64,000 bases of DNA from an uncultured Flavobacteriaceae bacterium (GCA_947494695.1 CANLWB010000017.1:50561-114560); one strand, 5' to 3'. Positions 38,257-48,161 are shown, numbered from the stretch's first letter. The notes: generated from the sequence alone by a model not told the origin. Made by a program: numbers and translations.

Positions 38257-38895
38257 ATGAGAAATTTAGTCCTATTTGCTATCAGTATGACCTTATTGGT
38301 AGCCTGTAACCAAAAACCTCAGGAAGTTAAAACGGTTTCTGATAGTAAACATGAAGTGAAAGTGGTGGACCCAACTTGGCCTATGCCGGAAGGTGCGGCT
38401 ACCATCAAACTTAGTTCAGAACAGGTTTCAAAGGAAAGCGAGTTAATAGAAGGGAAGGTCTTGTTAAACGGACTTACACTATTAAAAGATTCTATTTTTA
38501 CAGGAGATTTTAATGAGGTTATACCATTAATAATTACAGTTGAATCAACCGATGGGGATATCGCAAAATTTCGTGACGGTCTCAATACCTATGAGCATCG
38601 TGTAGACGTTAGTAAAATAGAAAAAGACGGTACCTATATATTTCCAATAGAATTAATAGGGTACAATTCAGGTACAATAAATATAACTCTCTCTTGGAAA
38701 TGGCCGGTAGCGACTGAAGGTTGTTGTTCTATTGCGCTTTTGGCTGTTTTGGCAGGATGTAATAATAATGCGGCTTGTATTTGTAAAACACTGGCTGGGA
38801 TGGCAGCTCCGGGATCCTGGTGCTGTAAAATACATCCTAAAATGTTTAGATACTATTGGGGCTTTTACGGCTGTACAGGTCCATCACCATATTAA
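38257..38895 (+). CDS. Lipoprotein with Cys-rich C-terminal region
   Basis: 212 residues; lipoprotein signal (MTLLVAC). Residues 20-150 form a beta-rich Ig-like domain. The last 60 residues are odd: eight cysteines including two CC pairs (EGCCSIALLAVLAGC, ACICK, SWCCKIHPK, YGCTGPSPY) around a hydrophobic stretch. Such a tail suggests disulfide locking or metal binding at the cell surface. No family recognised. Single gene with a terminator. Confidence 0.72.
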   Translation: MRNLVLFAISMTLLVACNQKPQEVKTVSDSKHEVKVVDPTWPMPEGAATIKLSSEQVSKESELIEGKVLLNGLTLLKDSIFTGDFNEVIPLIITVESTDGDIAKFRDGLNTYEHRVDVSKIEKDGTYIFPIELIGYNSGTINITLSWKWPVATEGCCSIALLAVLAGCNNNAACICKTLAGMAAPGSWCCKIHPKMFRYYWGFYGCTGPSPY

Positions 38896-39296
38896 AAACA
38901 CATAAACACTTCATATTTTAAATTTTGATTAGCGAAAAGGGTTTGGGTAATTAGGCTTCCCAAACCTTTTTTATCAAGTCTTATGGATAAAAAATCTATG
39001 AAATACACAGTATCTTATTAGTTTTCATGAATTTGAAGTAGAAAAACCACGCTTTTGTGTTTTTTCTTTGTAATAACATTAAAGCACAAGTTTCCGGTTA
39101 CTTTTATTAAAACCGAAATGTTTCATCAACGTAGTTAATTTAGCTCATTACCAGTAGTTTTTAAGAGAATAACGACCTGTAAGTTGTTACAATTTAAATA
39201 ATTAATAATAAGTTTTATAAATGTAATTGTCCTATGTATTAGAAAAATCTATCACAAATTTACAAACCTGAAAATTACAACCCCTAAATTTATAAC
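38896..39296. other. Intergenic region with terminator
   Basis: 401 bp, AT-rich, holding the terminator at 38940-38972 and otherwise nothing recognised. Confidence 0.35.
38940..38972 (+). terminator. Terminator after Cys-rich lipoprotein gene
   Basis: GGTTTGGG / CCCAAACC stem with an 11-base loop, then a T run. Confidence 0.85.
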
Positions 39297-40430
39297 ATGC
39301 AAAACATCTCCTTCTTATTAGTATTGGTATTACTGTTTGGTTGTAATACCCCCAAAAAAACAAAACAAGACGATAAGCCGGTTTTAGTATTGGTTTCTCC
39401 TTCTAATGACAATCCAGTAAGAGGCGTACCAAAGCTCAATATAAAAGGAGCCGAAGTTCTAGCGGAACTCCCATTACATTGTATGAATACCGAATACCCT
39501 AATAAGTTATCACAAACGTTAGGAAGCAATGAAGATTTAAAGGCTCCAAGTGTGCTTCATCCGGCTTTTTATGGTTGTTTCGATTGGCATTCGGCAGTGC
39601 ATGGACATTGGAGTTTGGTAAACCTGTTGAAGTCCTTTCCAAAAATGAACGAAGCAGACCATATTAGACAGAGATTGCGTAAAAACTTGTCAAAAGAGAA
39701 TATAGAAGCCGAGGTGATATATTTTATGGGGAAACATAATAAATCTTACGAGCGTACCTATGGTTGGGCGTGGCTTTTGAAACTTGCCGAAGAGCTACAT
39801 ACTTGGAATGATCCCATGGCAAGAGAACTCGAGGACAACTTGCAACCTCTCACTAATCTTATTGTTGAAAAATATTTAGACTTTCTTCCAAAATTAAATT
39901 ACCCCATTCGTGTAGGAGAGCATACTAATACGGCATTTGGCTTGAGTTTTGCTTGGGATTATGCCACGGTTGTTCGAAATCACGATCTTAGAGAATTGAT
40001 TGAAGAACGTGCTAAGGGTTTTTATTTAAAAGATGCCAATTGCCCTATGTCCTGGGAACCTGGAGGATACGACTTTTTATCTCCATGCCTTGAAGAAGCG
40101 GCTTTAATGAAACGCGTGCTTACAACGGCAGAATTTAAAGTTTGGATCAACCTGTTTTTACCACAACTAAGAGATAAAGCATTCACTTTAGAAACCGGTA
40201 AGGTTTCCGATAGAAAGGATGGTAAATTGGTGCACCTGGACGGCGTGAATTTTTCAAGAGCCTGGAGCCTGAATAAAATTTCTGAAGAATTACCAGAGTA
40301 TCTTCATCTTAGACATATTGCGAATCAGCACATAAATTACTCGTTACCTGCAATTATTGGTGATAGTTACGAAGGTGGCCATTGGTTGGGTAGCTTTGCT
40401 ATATATGCACTGAATTCGGTTATGGAGTAG
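39297..40430 (+). CDS. DUF2891 family lipoprotein
   Basis: 377 residues. Lipoprotein signal (LLVLVLLFGC). The DUF2891 signature HPAFYGCFDWHSAVHGHW is at about 94-111, followed by alpha-helical repeats (YGWAWLLKLAEELHTW, GEHTNTAFGLSFAWDY), consistent with an (alpha/alpha)-barrel. No enzymatic role is established for the family; the fold resembles glycoside-processing barrels. It is followed after about 100 bp by the tricorn-like protease. Confidence 0.88.
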   Translation: MQNISFLLVLVLLFGCNTPKKTKQDDKPVLVLVSPSNDNPVRGVPKLNIKGAEVLAELPLHCMNTEYPNKLSQTLGSNEDLKAPSVLHPAFYGCFDWHSAVHGHWSLVNLLKSFPKMNEADHIRQRLRKNLSKENIEAEVIYFMGKHNKSYERTYGWAWLLKLAEELHTWNDPMARELEDNLQPLTNLIVEKYLDFLPKLNYPIRVGEHTNTAFGLSFAWDYATVVRNHDLRELIEERAKGFYLKDANCPMSWEPGGYDFLSPCLEEAALMKRVLTTAEFKVWINLFLPQLRDKAFTLETGKVSDRKDGKLVHLDGVNFSRAWSLNKISEELPEYLHLRHIANQHINYSLPAIIGDSYEGGHWLGSFAIYALNSVME

Positions 40431-40493
40431 GCAAATTAATTTACATAACTGTTAAAGAATCCCTAATACTTTATTAGTCATATAGAAATATTT

Positions 40494-40501
40494 TAGATTT
40501 G
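40494..40501 (+). promoter_or_regulatory. Candidate -7 element of S41 protease promoter
   Basis: TAGATTTG matches TAnnTTTG, 27 bases before the start codon of the protease gene. The -33 region is weak. Confidence 0.35.
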
Positions 40502-40528
40502 ATGAATTATTACTAAAAAATCATCAAA

Positions 40529-43500
40529 ATGAAAGTGTTTTTTAAGCAAACATTAGTATTGGGTATGCTTCTAACCAATTATGTTTTTTCGCAAAACCCC
40601 TTAATAAATTTTCCAGCGGTAAGTCCTAATGGACAATCTATTGCCTTTAACTATCAAGGTGATATTTGGACTTGCAATGTAGATGGACAAAATATAAAGA
40701 GACTTACTATACATAAGGCTTACGACACAAACCCTATTTGGAGTTTTGATGGTGAATCTATAGTGTTTACCAGTGATCGATATGGTAATGATGATATCTA
40801 TGTGATACCATCCACAGGAGGCACTCCAAAAAGAATTACGTATCATTCTACTAATGATGTAGCGACAGACTATACTAAAGATGGAAGCATTCTTTTTTCA
40901 ACAGACCGTTATTTTGCACAGGTTGAATGGGAAGATGAAATACATAAAATTAACGAAAATGGAGGGACACCAGTTCGATTTATGAATGCTTTAGGACTTC
41001 AGGCTACCTTGTCACCAAATGGTAAGTTCGTGGCATTTGTAAAAGGGAGTTGTAGAATACAAAGAGAGGCTTATCGAGGTCCCGCGAACAATGATATCTG
41101 GCTCTACGATATCGAAAAAGATGCGTACAAACAATTAACTACATTTAACGGACAGGATTTTTACCCACAATGGGGAGACAACGCTACCATATATTTCCAA
41201 TCGGCTCGAAGTGGAACATATAATATTCATAAAATCAATATAGATAAATTTGGGGAGAAGCAGGGAGATGTTACAGCTATGACAACCTTTAACGGGATTG
41301 GGATTTTTTCATTTCATTTAAGTCGAAATGGAAAAGATGCCGTTATGGTTAGTGGAGATCATGTGTATCTATTAGACACTGCAACAAAGCAACAAAAAGA
41401 AGTTAATATAAATTTATCCTCAGATTACAGATTAGATCCCATAGAACATAAGAATTATAGTGGACAAATAAGAGATATAGCATTGTCTCCAAATGGTGAG
41501 TATTCGGCTGTGGTAATAAGAGGGGAGATTTTTATTCGAGAAAATAAAAAGGATAAATCAAGAACTGTAAATGTATCCAAATCGGCATATAGAGACAGAA
41601 TGCCAGTATGGCTGAATGATAGCACTCTTGTTTTTGTGTCGGATAGAGATGGTCAAAACGATTTATATTTAGTTAAATCTGCAGATGACAAAGAGTTCAA
41701 TCTATTTAAGACTTTAAAGCATGAGGTTATAAGATTATCTAAAACTAATGCTCCCGAATCAAATCCTGTACGTTCTCCAAATGGAAAGCTGTTAGCTTTT
41801 AACAGAGGTAGAGGGCAATTAATAGTTGCTAGTATTGATGAGAAAGGAAAATTATCGAACGAGAATCTGCTTTTAAATGGTTGGAGTACACCAACGAATA
41901 TATCCTGGTCACCAGATTCTAAATGGATAGCCTATAGCTTACAGGATTTAGAATTTAATTCTGAAATATATATCCATAGCGCCGATAATAGTAGAAAACC
42001 CGTGAACATCTCAATGCACCCTAAGCAGGATAGAATTCCGGTTTGGAGTGCAGATGGAAAAAAACTCATGTTTTCATCTAACAGGAATAATGGCGATTAC
42101 GATGTTTGGTTTACCTGGTTAAATAAGAACGATTGGGAAAAAACAAAGCAAGATTGGGATGAAGATTCGGATGAAGCTGAAAAGAAAAATGGAGAAAAGA
42201 ACGGTCATAAAGAAGACAAAAGTAAAATGATTGAAGACGTTGTTATTCATTTTCAGGACATACACGAACGTCAGGTTCAGGTAACATCTTTTGTTGGTGG
42301 GGAGTTTGGTAGAGCATTTTCAAAAGATGGAAAAACCATTTATTATACAACTGGTGGAGGGGGATTTAGAGGAAATGCCAAGATAGAGTCCGATTTATTC
42401 AAAATCTCATGGGAGGGAAAAGATAAAAAGGCTATTACAACAAAGGATAGTAAACCCTCTAACATTGTTATTGATAAAGCATATAAGACTCTTTTTATGA
42501 CGAAAAGTAAAGGGAAGCTTAACCGTATTAATTTATCAAATAATAAAATTGAAGCATTTCCAATAAAAGCAAAACTGGATATCGATTATCGTTTAGAGTC
42601 TAACCAGATCTTTGAAGAAGCCTGGAAGGCGATTAACGATGGGTTTTATGATCCTAATTTTCATGGTAAAAACTGGAATGACCTTAAAAAAATTTATAAG
42701 CCATTGGCTCTAAAAGCTTCGACTCGTGCCGATTTTCAGCATATATTCAATTGGATGCTAGGACAGGTTAATGCTAGCCATATGGGACTTAGAGGTGGAG
42801 AGAAAAGAGCTTATACCCAGAATGAACGAACGGGTTTGCTAGGTGTGCAGTTAATACCAACAAAAACAGGTACCGTTAAAGTAACTTCAGTGGTTAATAA
42901 TATGCCTGCCGATAGAACCGCCAGCAAGATGCAATCTGGTGATGAAATTGTAGCGGTAAATGGTACAAAACTGACTAAAAATCTAAATATTTATAGTTTG
43001 TTAGAAGGGACTTCAGGTGAACAGATTTATTTGGACGTTCAACGTGGAGGGGCTACGAAAGAAATCGTTATTCGCCCTAAATATAGTGAACGTTCTGAAA
43101 GCTACAAGGCTTGGGTAAATGCGCGTAAGCGTTTAACAAATCAATACTCCGATGGAAGATTGGGGTATATTCATATTCAAGGTATGAACTGGACAAGTTT
43201 TGAACGTTTTGAACGTGAATTGACGGCTGCCGGACATGGTAAAGAAGGCATTGTAATTGATGTACGCTTTAACGGGGGAGGGTGGACAACCGATTATTTA
43301 ATGGCTGTTCTTAACGTAAAACAACATGCATATACAGTGCCCAGGGGATCTGCTAAAGATTTAAAAAAAGAGCATACCAAATTTAAAAATCATTATCCGT
43401 TTAGTGAACGCCTGCCATTGGCGGCATGGACTAAACCATCTGTAGCGTTATGTAATCAGTCAAGCTATTCTAATGCAGAAATATTTTCACATGCCTATAA

Positions 43501-43756
43501 ATCTTTAAATATTGGGACTTTAGTTGGAGTGCCAACATTTGGAGCTGTAATCTCAACAGGAGGCGTGAGATTAATTGATGATTCTTACGTTAGAATGCCA
43601 TTTAGAGGTTGGTACGTAAAAGAATCTCAATCTAACATGGAGTTAGGCCCAGCAGTACCAGATATTATTGTACAGAACAATCCAGATGATAAATCTAAGA
43701 ATAAGGATACCCAACTTAAAAAGGCTGTTGAAGTTTTGTTAAAGCAAATAAAATAA
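40529..43756 (+). CDS. Tricorn-like S41 peptidase, secreted
   Basis: 1075 residues. Signal peptide 1-21 (ends VFSQ). Two TolB-like beta-propellers (about 25-330 and 330-690, with SPNGQSIAF / SPDSKWIAY blades), a C1 helical domain, a PDZ domain (about 770-855, GLLGVQLIPTKTG ... GDEIVAVNG) and the S41 catalytic core (about 870-1060) with nucleophile S981 in SSYSNAE and GIVIDVRFNGGG. Tricorn homologues degrade peptides passed through the propeller; the bacterial secreted version acts in periplasm or on surface. Length matches the family. A Lys/Glu-rich insert (DSDEAEKKNGEKNG) occurs near residue 550. Confidence 0.94.
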   Translation: MKVFFKQTLVLGMLLTNYVFSQNPLINFPAVSPNGQSIAFNYQGDIWTCNVDGQNIKRLTIHKAYDTNPIWSFDGESIVFTSDRYGNDDIYVIPSTGGTPKRITYHSTNDVATDYTKDGSILFSTDRYFAQVEWEDEIHKINENGGTPVRFMNALGLQATLSPNGKFVAFVKGSCRIQREAYRGPANNDIWLYDIEKDAYKQLTTFNGQDFYPQWGDNATIYFQSARSGTYNIHKINIDKFGEKQGDVTAMTTFNGIGIFSFHLSRNGKDAVMVSGDHVYLLDTATKQQKEVNINLSSDYRLDPIEHKNYSGQIRDIALSPNGEYSAVVIRGEIFIRENKKDKSRTVNVSKSAYRDRMPVWLNDSTLVFVSDRDGQNDLYLVKSADDKEFNLFKTLKHEVIRLSKTNAPESNPVRSPNGKLLAFNRGRGQLIVASIDEKGKLSNENLLLNGWSTPTNISWSPDSKWIAYSLQDLEFNSEIYIHSADNSRKPVNISMHPKQDRIPVWSADGKKLMFSSNRNNGDYDVWFTWLNKNDWEKTKQDWDEDSDEAEKKNGEKNGHKEDKSKMIEDVVIHFQDIHERQVQVTSFVGGEFGRAFSKDGKTIYYTTGGGGFRGNAKIESDLFKISWEGKDKKAITTKDSKPSNIVIDKAYKTLFMTKSKGKLNRINLSNNKIEAFPIKAKLDIDYRLESNQIFEEAWKAINDGFYDPNFHGKNWNDLKKIYKPLALKASTRADFQHIFNWMLGQVNASHMGLRGGEKRAYTQNERTGLLGVQLIPTKTGTVKVTSVVNNMPADRTASKMQSGDEIVAVNGTKLTKNLNIYSLLEGTSGEQIYLDVQRGGATKEIVIRPKYSERSESYKAWVNARKRLTNQYSDGRLGYIHIQGMNWTSFERFERELTAAGHGKEGIVIDVRFNGGGWTTDYLMAVLNVKQHAYTVPRGSAKDLKKEHTKFKNHYPFSERLPLAAWTKPSVALCNQSSYSNAEIFSHAYKSLNIGTLVGVPTFGAVISTGGVRLIDDSYVRMPFRGWYVKESQSNMELGPAVPDIIVQNNPDDKSKNKDTQLKKAVEVLLKQIK

Positions 43757-43790
43757 TATCTTTAGACTTCATCAATACCCTTTACAACGT

Positions 43791-45020
43791 CTGAATAAAC
43801 TTTTTAAAAATATAGGTCCAGGTCCATTAATAGCGGCAGCTTTTATTGGACCTGGTACAGTTACAGTTTGCACACTTGCAGGTGTAGGTTTTGGTTACGC
43901 CCTTTTATGGGCTATGTTATTGTCTATAATTGCCACAATTGTTCTTCAAGAAATGTCGGCACGCCTGGGGATTATTTCTCAAATGGGCTTATCGGAAATC
44001 ATTCGAACAGAAATAAAGAATCCCTTTGCTAAAGTTATAGCCATAATATTAATTCTCTGTGCCATTGTAATTGGCAATGCAGCTTATGAGGCCGGAAACA
44101 TTACAGGAGGTGTTTTGGGACTCGAAACCATTGTTGGACGCATAAATATAGATATAGGTGGATTTTCTTTAAATCTCTTGAGTGTGGTGATAGGAGTTAT
44201 AGCCTTTTGTCTCTTGTATATGGGGAACTATAAGCTTCTTGAAAAAACTTTGGTAATTATGGTAACCTTAATGAGTTTGGCCTTTTTGGTTACGGCTATT
44301 GTAACGAAACCTAATATTTCTGAAATTTTAAAGGGCGTGTTTATACCGCAGTTTTCAGGAGATACCATATTAACTGTTATAGCACTTATTGGGACTACTG
44401 TTGTGCCTTATAACCTATTTTTACACGCATCTCTGGTAAAGGAAAAGTGGAAAGGAAAAAACGACTTAAAATATGCTCGAAAAGATACCGTTTTAGCGGT
44501 AATTCTCGGTGGAATTGTGTCCATGTGTATTATAATTTCTGCAGCGGCTATTCAGCAGCAAGATATTTATAGCGCTTCAGATCTTGCTTTGGCTCTAGAG
44601 CCCGTGTTCGGTAGTTTTGCGAAGTATGTTTTAGCCATTGGGTTATTTGCGGCTGGTATTACTAGTGCCATTACCGCTCCATTAGCAGCGGCTTATGTAG
44701 CATGCGGGTGTTTGGGATGGGATAGCAATTTGAAATCTAAAAAGTTTAGGGGGGTATGGATTTTTATTCTTGTCTTAGGAGTGATATGTTCCTCATTGGC
44801 CATAAAACCTATAGATATTATTAAATTTGCTCAAATTGCAAATGGTATATTGTTACCGGTTATCGCGGGTTTATTAATTTGGATAATGAATAAATCATCT
44901 GTTTTAGGAAGCTACAAAAACACTACAAAACAAAATATTTTAGGGTTTTTAATTCTAGGAATTAGTATCTTGTTGTCTATAACCACACTTAATAAGGTTT
45001 TTGAATTAAATATGTTTTAG
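43791..45020 (+). CDS. Nramp-fold transporter of the 5-oxoprolinase operon
   Basis: About 409 residues if started at CTG 43791; the first in-frame ATG (43914) would delete the conserved first helix (GPGPLIAAAFIGPGTVTVCTL), so the real start is upstream, probably the CTG, since no ATG/GTG/TTG is available before the in-frame stop at 43749. Eleven hydrophobic segments follow. The canonical metal ligands of Nramp are absent: TM1 has GPGT instead of DPGN, TM6 has VPYN instead of MPHN. B. subtilis has an Nramp homologue (ycsG) in its ycsF-kipIA operon, so the linkage is conserved. Inferred role: uptake of 5-oxoproline or another organic substrate rather than Mn/Fe. The end overlaps the next gene (shared G at 45020). 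Confidence 0.82.
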   Translation: MNKLFKNIGPGPLIAAAFIGPGTVTVCTLAGVGFGYALLWAMLLSIIATIVLQEMSARLGIISQMGLSEIIRTEIKNPFAKVIAIILILCAIVIGNAAYEAGNITGGVLGLETIVGRINIDIGGFSLNLLSVVIGVIAFCLLYMGNYKLLEKTLVIMVTLMSLAFLVTAIVTKPNISEILKGVFIPQFSGDTILTVIALIGTTVVPYNLFLHASLVKEKWKGKNDLKYARKDTVLAVILGGIVSMCIIISAAAIQQQDIYSASDLALALEPVFGSFAKYVLAIGLFAAGITSAITAPLAAAYVACGCLGWDSNLKSKKFRGVWIFILVLGVICSSLAIKPIDIIKFAQIANGILLPVIAGLLIWIMNKSSVLGSYKNTTKQNILGFLILGISILLSITTLNKVFELNMF

Positions 45021-45760
45021 TGATATCTCAAACGATCGATATTAATGTAGATGTTGGAGAAGGAGTGGGTAATGAATCATTACTAATGCCTTTTGTTTCG
45101 TCTTGCAATATAGCTTGTGGAGCTCATGCAGGAGATGTGGATACCATGCGTGATGTTGTTAGGTTGGCAAGAAAACACAAAGTAAAGATAGGAGCGCACC
45201 CCTCGTATCCCGATAAGGAAAATTTCGGAAGGGTTAAAATGGATATCTCTTGCGCTGCCTTGTTTAAAAGTGTTAAAAGTCAAATAGATCAGATGATGCA
45301 GGTGGTTCGGGAGGAACGTGCCATACTCCATCACGTAAAACCTCATGGGGCCTTATACAATTTGGCAGCTGTAGATGAAAGAGTGGCAAGCGTGGTGGTA
45401 GAAGCCATGAGAGCCATGATGCTTCCTGTTAAACTTTATGTGCCTTATAGATCTGTGATTGAGGAACTTGCGAAAACACATAATATTCCCATTATTTATG
45501 AGGCTTTTGCAGATAGGAATTATAACAATGACTTAAGTTTAGTCTCAAGAACAAACGAGAATGCCTCTATACATAACGAAAATGATTTGTTCGATCATGT
45601 GTTTCATATGATTTCAGAAAAGAAGGTAAAAACTATTGAAGGTCGTGATATCGAAATTCTGGCGCAGACATTTTGTATTCATGGAGACAATCCCAATGCG
45701 ATAAATCTAATCAAAAATTTAGGAGTTCGTTTAAAAAGTCATAATATCCGGATTAGATGA
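45020..45760 (+). CDS. pxpA: 5-oxoprolinase subunit A (LamB/YcsF family)
   Basis: 246 residues from a GTG that overlaps the transporter stop. IDINVDVGEGVG, SSCNIACGAHAGD and VKIGAHPSYPDKENFGR are the LamB/YcsF signatures; ERAILHHVKPHGALYNL is the conserved central motif. PxpA with PxpB and PxpC hydrolyses 5-oxo-L-proline to glutamate using ATP. Length is normal. Stop overlaps the pxpB start (ATGA). Confidence 0.95.
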   Translation: MISQTIDINVDVGEGVGNESLLMPFVSSCNIACGAHAGDVDTMRDVVRLARKHKVKIGAHPSYPDKENFGRVKMDISCAALFKSVKSQIDQMMQVVREERAILHHVKPHGALYNLAAVDERVASVVVEAMRAMMLPVKLYVPYRSVIEELAKTHNIPIIYEAFADRNYNNDLSLVSRTNENASIHNENDLFDHVFHMISEKKVKTIEGRDIEILAQTFCIHGDNPNAINLIKNLGVRLKSHNIRIR

Positions 45761-46488
45761 CTTATGAGTTGAAATATAAACCATTTGGTGAATGTTCTGT
45801 TTTAATCGAATGGCCAGCAGTAATTGATGAGAGTATCTTATTAGATATCTTAAAATTTAAAGAAAATATTGTCAAAAAAAACATTAAAGGAATTGTTGAG
45901 TTAAATTCTTCATATTGCTCATTATTAGTTGTTTATGATTTTAATCACTGGGGTTTTGAAACCTTGTTGGCCGCATTAAAGAAACGGTATAAGCAACATC
46001 GTGATAATGTTAAAATTAGTATAAGACAATGGAAAATACCGGTGTGTTATGATAACGCATTTGCGATAGATTTAGATATGATATCGAGAGAAAAAAGTCT
46101 ATCTAAAGAATCCATTATTCAGCTTCATTCCGAAACGATTTACACGGTTTATTTTATTGGATTTTTACCAGGGTTTATGTATTTGGGTGGATTACATAAA
46201 GATCTTTATGTGCCCCGTAAAGAAACTCCCAGATTAACGGTAAAAAAGGGTGCAGTAGCGATAGGAGGGGAACAAACCGGAGTGTACCCAAATGAGAGCC
46301 CTGGAGGTTGGAATATTATAGGGAATTCTCCAATAGATTTTTTTAATGTAGAAAGTAAAACCCCCTGTTTCGCGAGAGCAGGTGATAAAATCAGTTTTAA
46401 ACCGATAAGCTATAAAGAATATACGAATATAAAAGCCCTGGTTGAGGCTGGCGTCTATCAATTGGAAAGTGAGGTGATACGTGGTTAA
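45757..46488 (+). CDS. pxpB: 5-oxoprolinase subunit B (KipI family)
   Basis: 243 residues. Carboxyltransferase subdomain 1/KipI family: YTVYFIGFLPGFMYLGGL, VPRKETPRLTVKKGAVAIGG and ESPGGWNIIGNSP are diagnostic. Works as a complex with PxpA and PxpC. ATGA overlap with pxpA and an 8-bp overlap with pxpC indicate coupled translation in one operon. Confidence 0.95.
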   Translation: MTYELKYKPFGECSVLIEWPAVIDESILLDILKFKENIVKKNIKGIVELNSSYCSLLVVYDFNHWGFETLLAALKKRYKQHRDNVKISIRQWKIPVCYDNAFAIDLDMISREKSLSKESIIQLHSETIYTVYFIGFLPGFMYLGGLHKDLYVPRKETPRLTVKKGAVAIGGEQTGVYPNESPGGWNIIGNSPIDFFNVESKTPCFARAGDKISFKPISYKEYTNIKALVEAGVYQLESEVIRG

Positions 46489-47329
46489 GGTGCTAAAAAC
46501 AGGCTTGTATACTACAATTCAGGATTTAGGGCGTCATGGTTATCAGGAATTTGGAGTACCATACTCGGGAGCAATGGATATGTATTCTGCAAAAGTAGCG
46601 AATGCTTTGCTTGGAAATGAAGTGCATGAAGCTGTTATGGAAATTACCATGTCTGGTCCAACACTGGAGTTTCATTGTGATACTTGTATTTGTATAAGCG
46701 GAGCTCAGATGTCTCCCATGCTAAATACATTAGATATTGGTATGAATAGACCGGTTCGGGTAAAACGCGGAGATGTATTATCCTTTGGGAAACTCTCTAC
46801 CGGTTTTAGATCGTATTTGGCGCTTTTAGGAGGTTTTAAAACGGACATGTTTATGGAGAGTAGAAGTATGTATCAAGGGATAACCGCTCAACGGGTATTG
46901 TTAAAGCATGATGAACTTCCTACAGAATCGGTTTCAAAAGATTTTATAGAAAGACATGCCACAATAAAAGTAAAAAACACACATTTTACTTCATCATATC
47001 TTGAGGTTTTTAAAGGGGTAGAATTCGATAAATTATCGGCAAGACAACAAAAAGTATTGTTTACAACAGCGTTTTCAATTTCAAAGGAAAACAATAGAAT
47101 GGCTTACCAGTTGGCAGAACCACTTAAAAATAGTTTAGAGCCTATTATTACGTCCTTTGTTTTACCAGGAACCGTACAATTAACGCCCTCAGGGACGCTC
47201 ATAATATTAATGAGAGATTGTCAAACCACCGGAGGGTACCCAAGGGTTTTACAGTTAAAGGAATCGTCGATTAACATATTATCTCAAAAGTTTACCGGGC
47301 ATATGATACGGTTTAAACTTGTGGAATAA
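46481..47329 (+). CDS. pxpC: 5-oxoprolinase subunit C (KipA family)
   Basis: 282 residues from a GTG inside the end of pxpB. Carboxyltransferase subdomain 2/KipA signatures: TTIQDLGRHGYQEFGVPYSG, MDMYSAKVANALLGN and MRDCQTTGGYPRV. Slightly shorter than many homologues (about 310) but the motifs are intact. Last gene of the transporter-pxpABC operon. Confidence 0.94.
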   Translation: MVKVLKTGLYTTIQDLGRHGYQEFGVPYSGAMDMYSAKVANALLGNEVHEAVMEITMSGPTLEFHCDTCICISGAQMSPMLNTLDIGMNRPVRVKRGDVLSFGKLSTGFRSYLALLGGFKTDMFMESRSMYQGITAQRVLLKHDELPTESVSKDFIERHATIKVKNTHFTSSYLEVFKGVEFDKLSARQQKVLFTTAFSISKENNRMAYQLAEPLKNSLEPIITSFVLPGTVQLTPSGTLIILMRDCQTTGGYPRVLQLKESSINILSQKFTGHMIRFKLVE

Positions 47330-47420
47330 ACATTATGATAATTTTAGAATCGTTCGAGTAAGTAATTATTAGTTTTACGACTTACAATGGACTCGTATAA
47401 ACCTAGTTCAATTAAAACAT

Positions 47421-48161
47421 ATGAAGCTATTCAAAAACATCATGATGTTTTGTTTCACTGCGATATTGTGTATGGGGTGTAAACAACCTGTGGATGCACA
47501 ATTTGTAATTGATGAATCCATCAAAATCTCAGGAGGGGCATTGCTTAACACATCCGACATTACTTTTAAATTTAGAGATAAACATTATAAGGCAAAACGT
47601 GATCATGGGGCGTTTTCGTATGAACGCTCGTTCGTGATATCTAAGGACTCGATTCGAGATATTTTATCCAATACTGGTTTTGAACGTTTTGTTAATGCTG
47701 CTTTGGTTTCCATTCCAGATAGTATGGCCATAAAATATAGCAGTTCAGTAAACTCGGTTCATTATTTCTCGGTCTTACCCTTTGGCTTAAATGACCCTGC
47801 AGTGAATAAAGCCTATTTGGGGCGTACAGCTATTCATGGACGTGATTATCATAAAGTAGAGGTGACTTTTAATCAAGATGGAGGAGGAGAAGATTTTGAA
47901 GATGTATTCGTCTATTGGATTAACACCGAAACTTCTAAAGTTGATTACCTGGCATATTCTTATGAAGAAGACGATGGCGTTGGTTTACGCTTTAGAGAAG
48001 CTTATAACGAACGCTATATGAAAGGCATCCGTTTTGTTGATTATATCAATTATAAGCCGGTAGTAAAAAATGCGAATTTATTATCTCTTGATAGTTTATA
48101 TCAGAATAATGGTTTAAAAGAATTATCAAGGATAAACCTTGAGAAAATACATGTAAAATAA
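47421..48161 (+). CDS. DUF6503 family lipoprotein
   Basis: 246 residues with lipoprotein signal (AILCMGC). FVIDESIKISGGALLNTSDI and ITFKFRDKHYKAKRD open the DUF6503 domain; further matches in the centre (YLGRTAIHGRDYHKVEVTF) and YWINTETSKVDYLAYSY. The family is a Bacteroidota lipid-carrier-like beta fold with no proven function. 91 bp after pxpC, so possibly separate. Confidence 0.82.
   Translation: MKLFKNIMMFCFTAILCMGCKQPVDAQFVIDESIKISGGALLNTSDITFKFRDKHYKAKRDHGAFSYERSFVISKDSIRDILSNTGFERFVNAALVSIPDSMAIKYSSSVNSVHYFSVLPFGLNDPAVNKAYLGRTAIHGRDYHKVEVTFNQDGGGEDFEDVFVYWINTETSKVDYLAYSYEEDDGVGLRFREAYNERYMKGIRFVDYINYKPVVKNANLLSLDSLYQNNGLKELSRINLEKIHVK

Noticed and set aside
43914..45020. Nramp-like gene starting at the first ATG
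   Set aside because: That start removes the conserved first helix with the GPGT motif, whose coding frame is open upstream.
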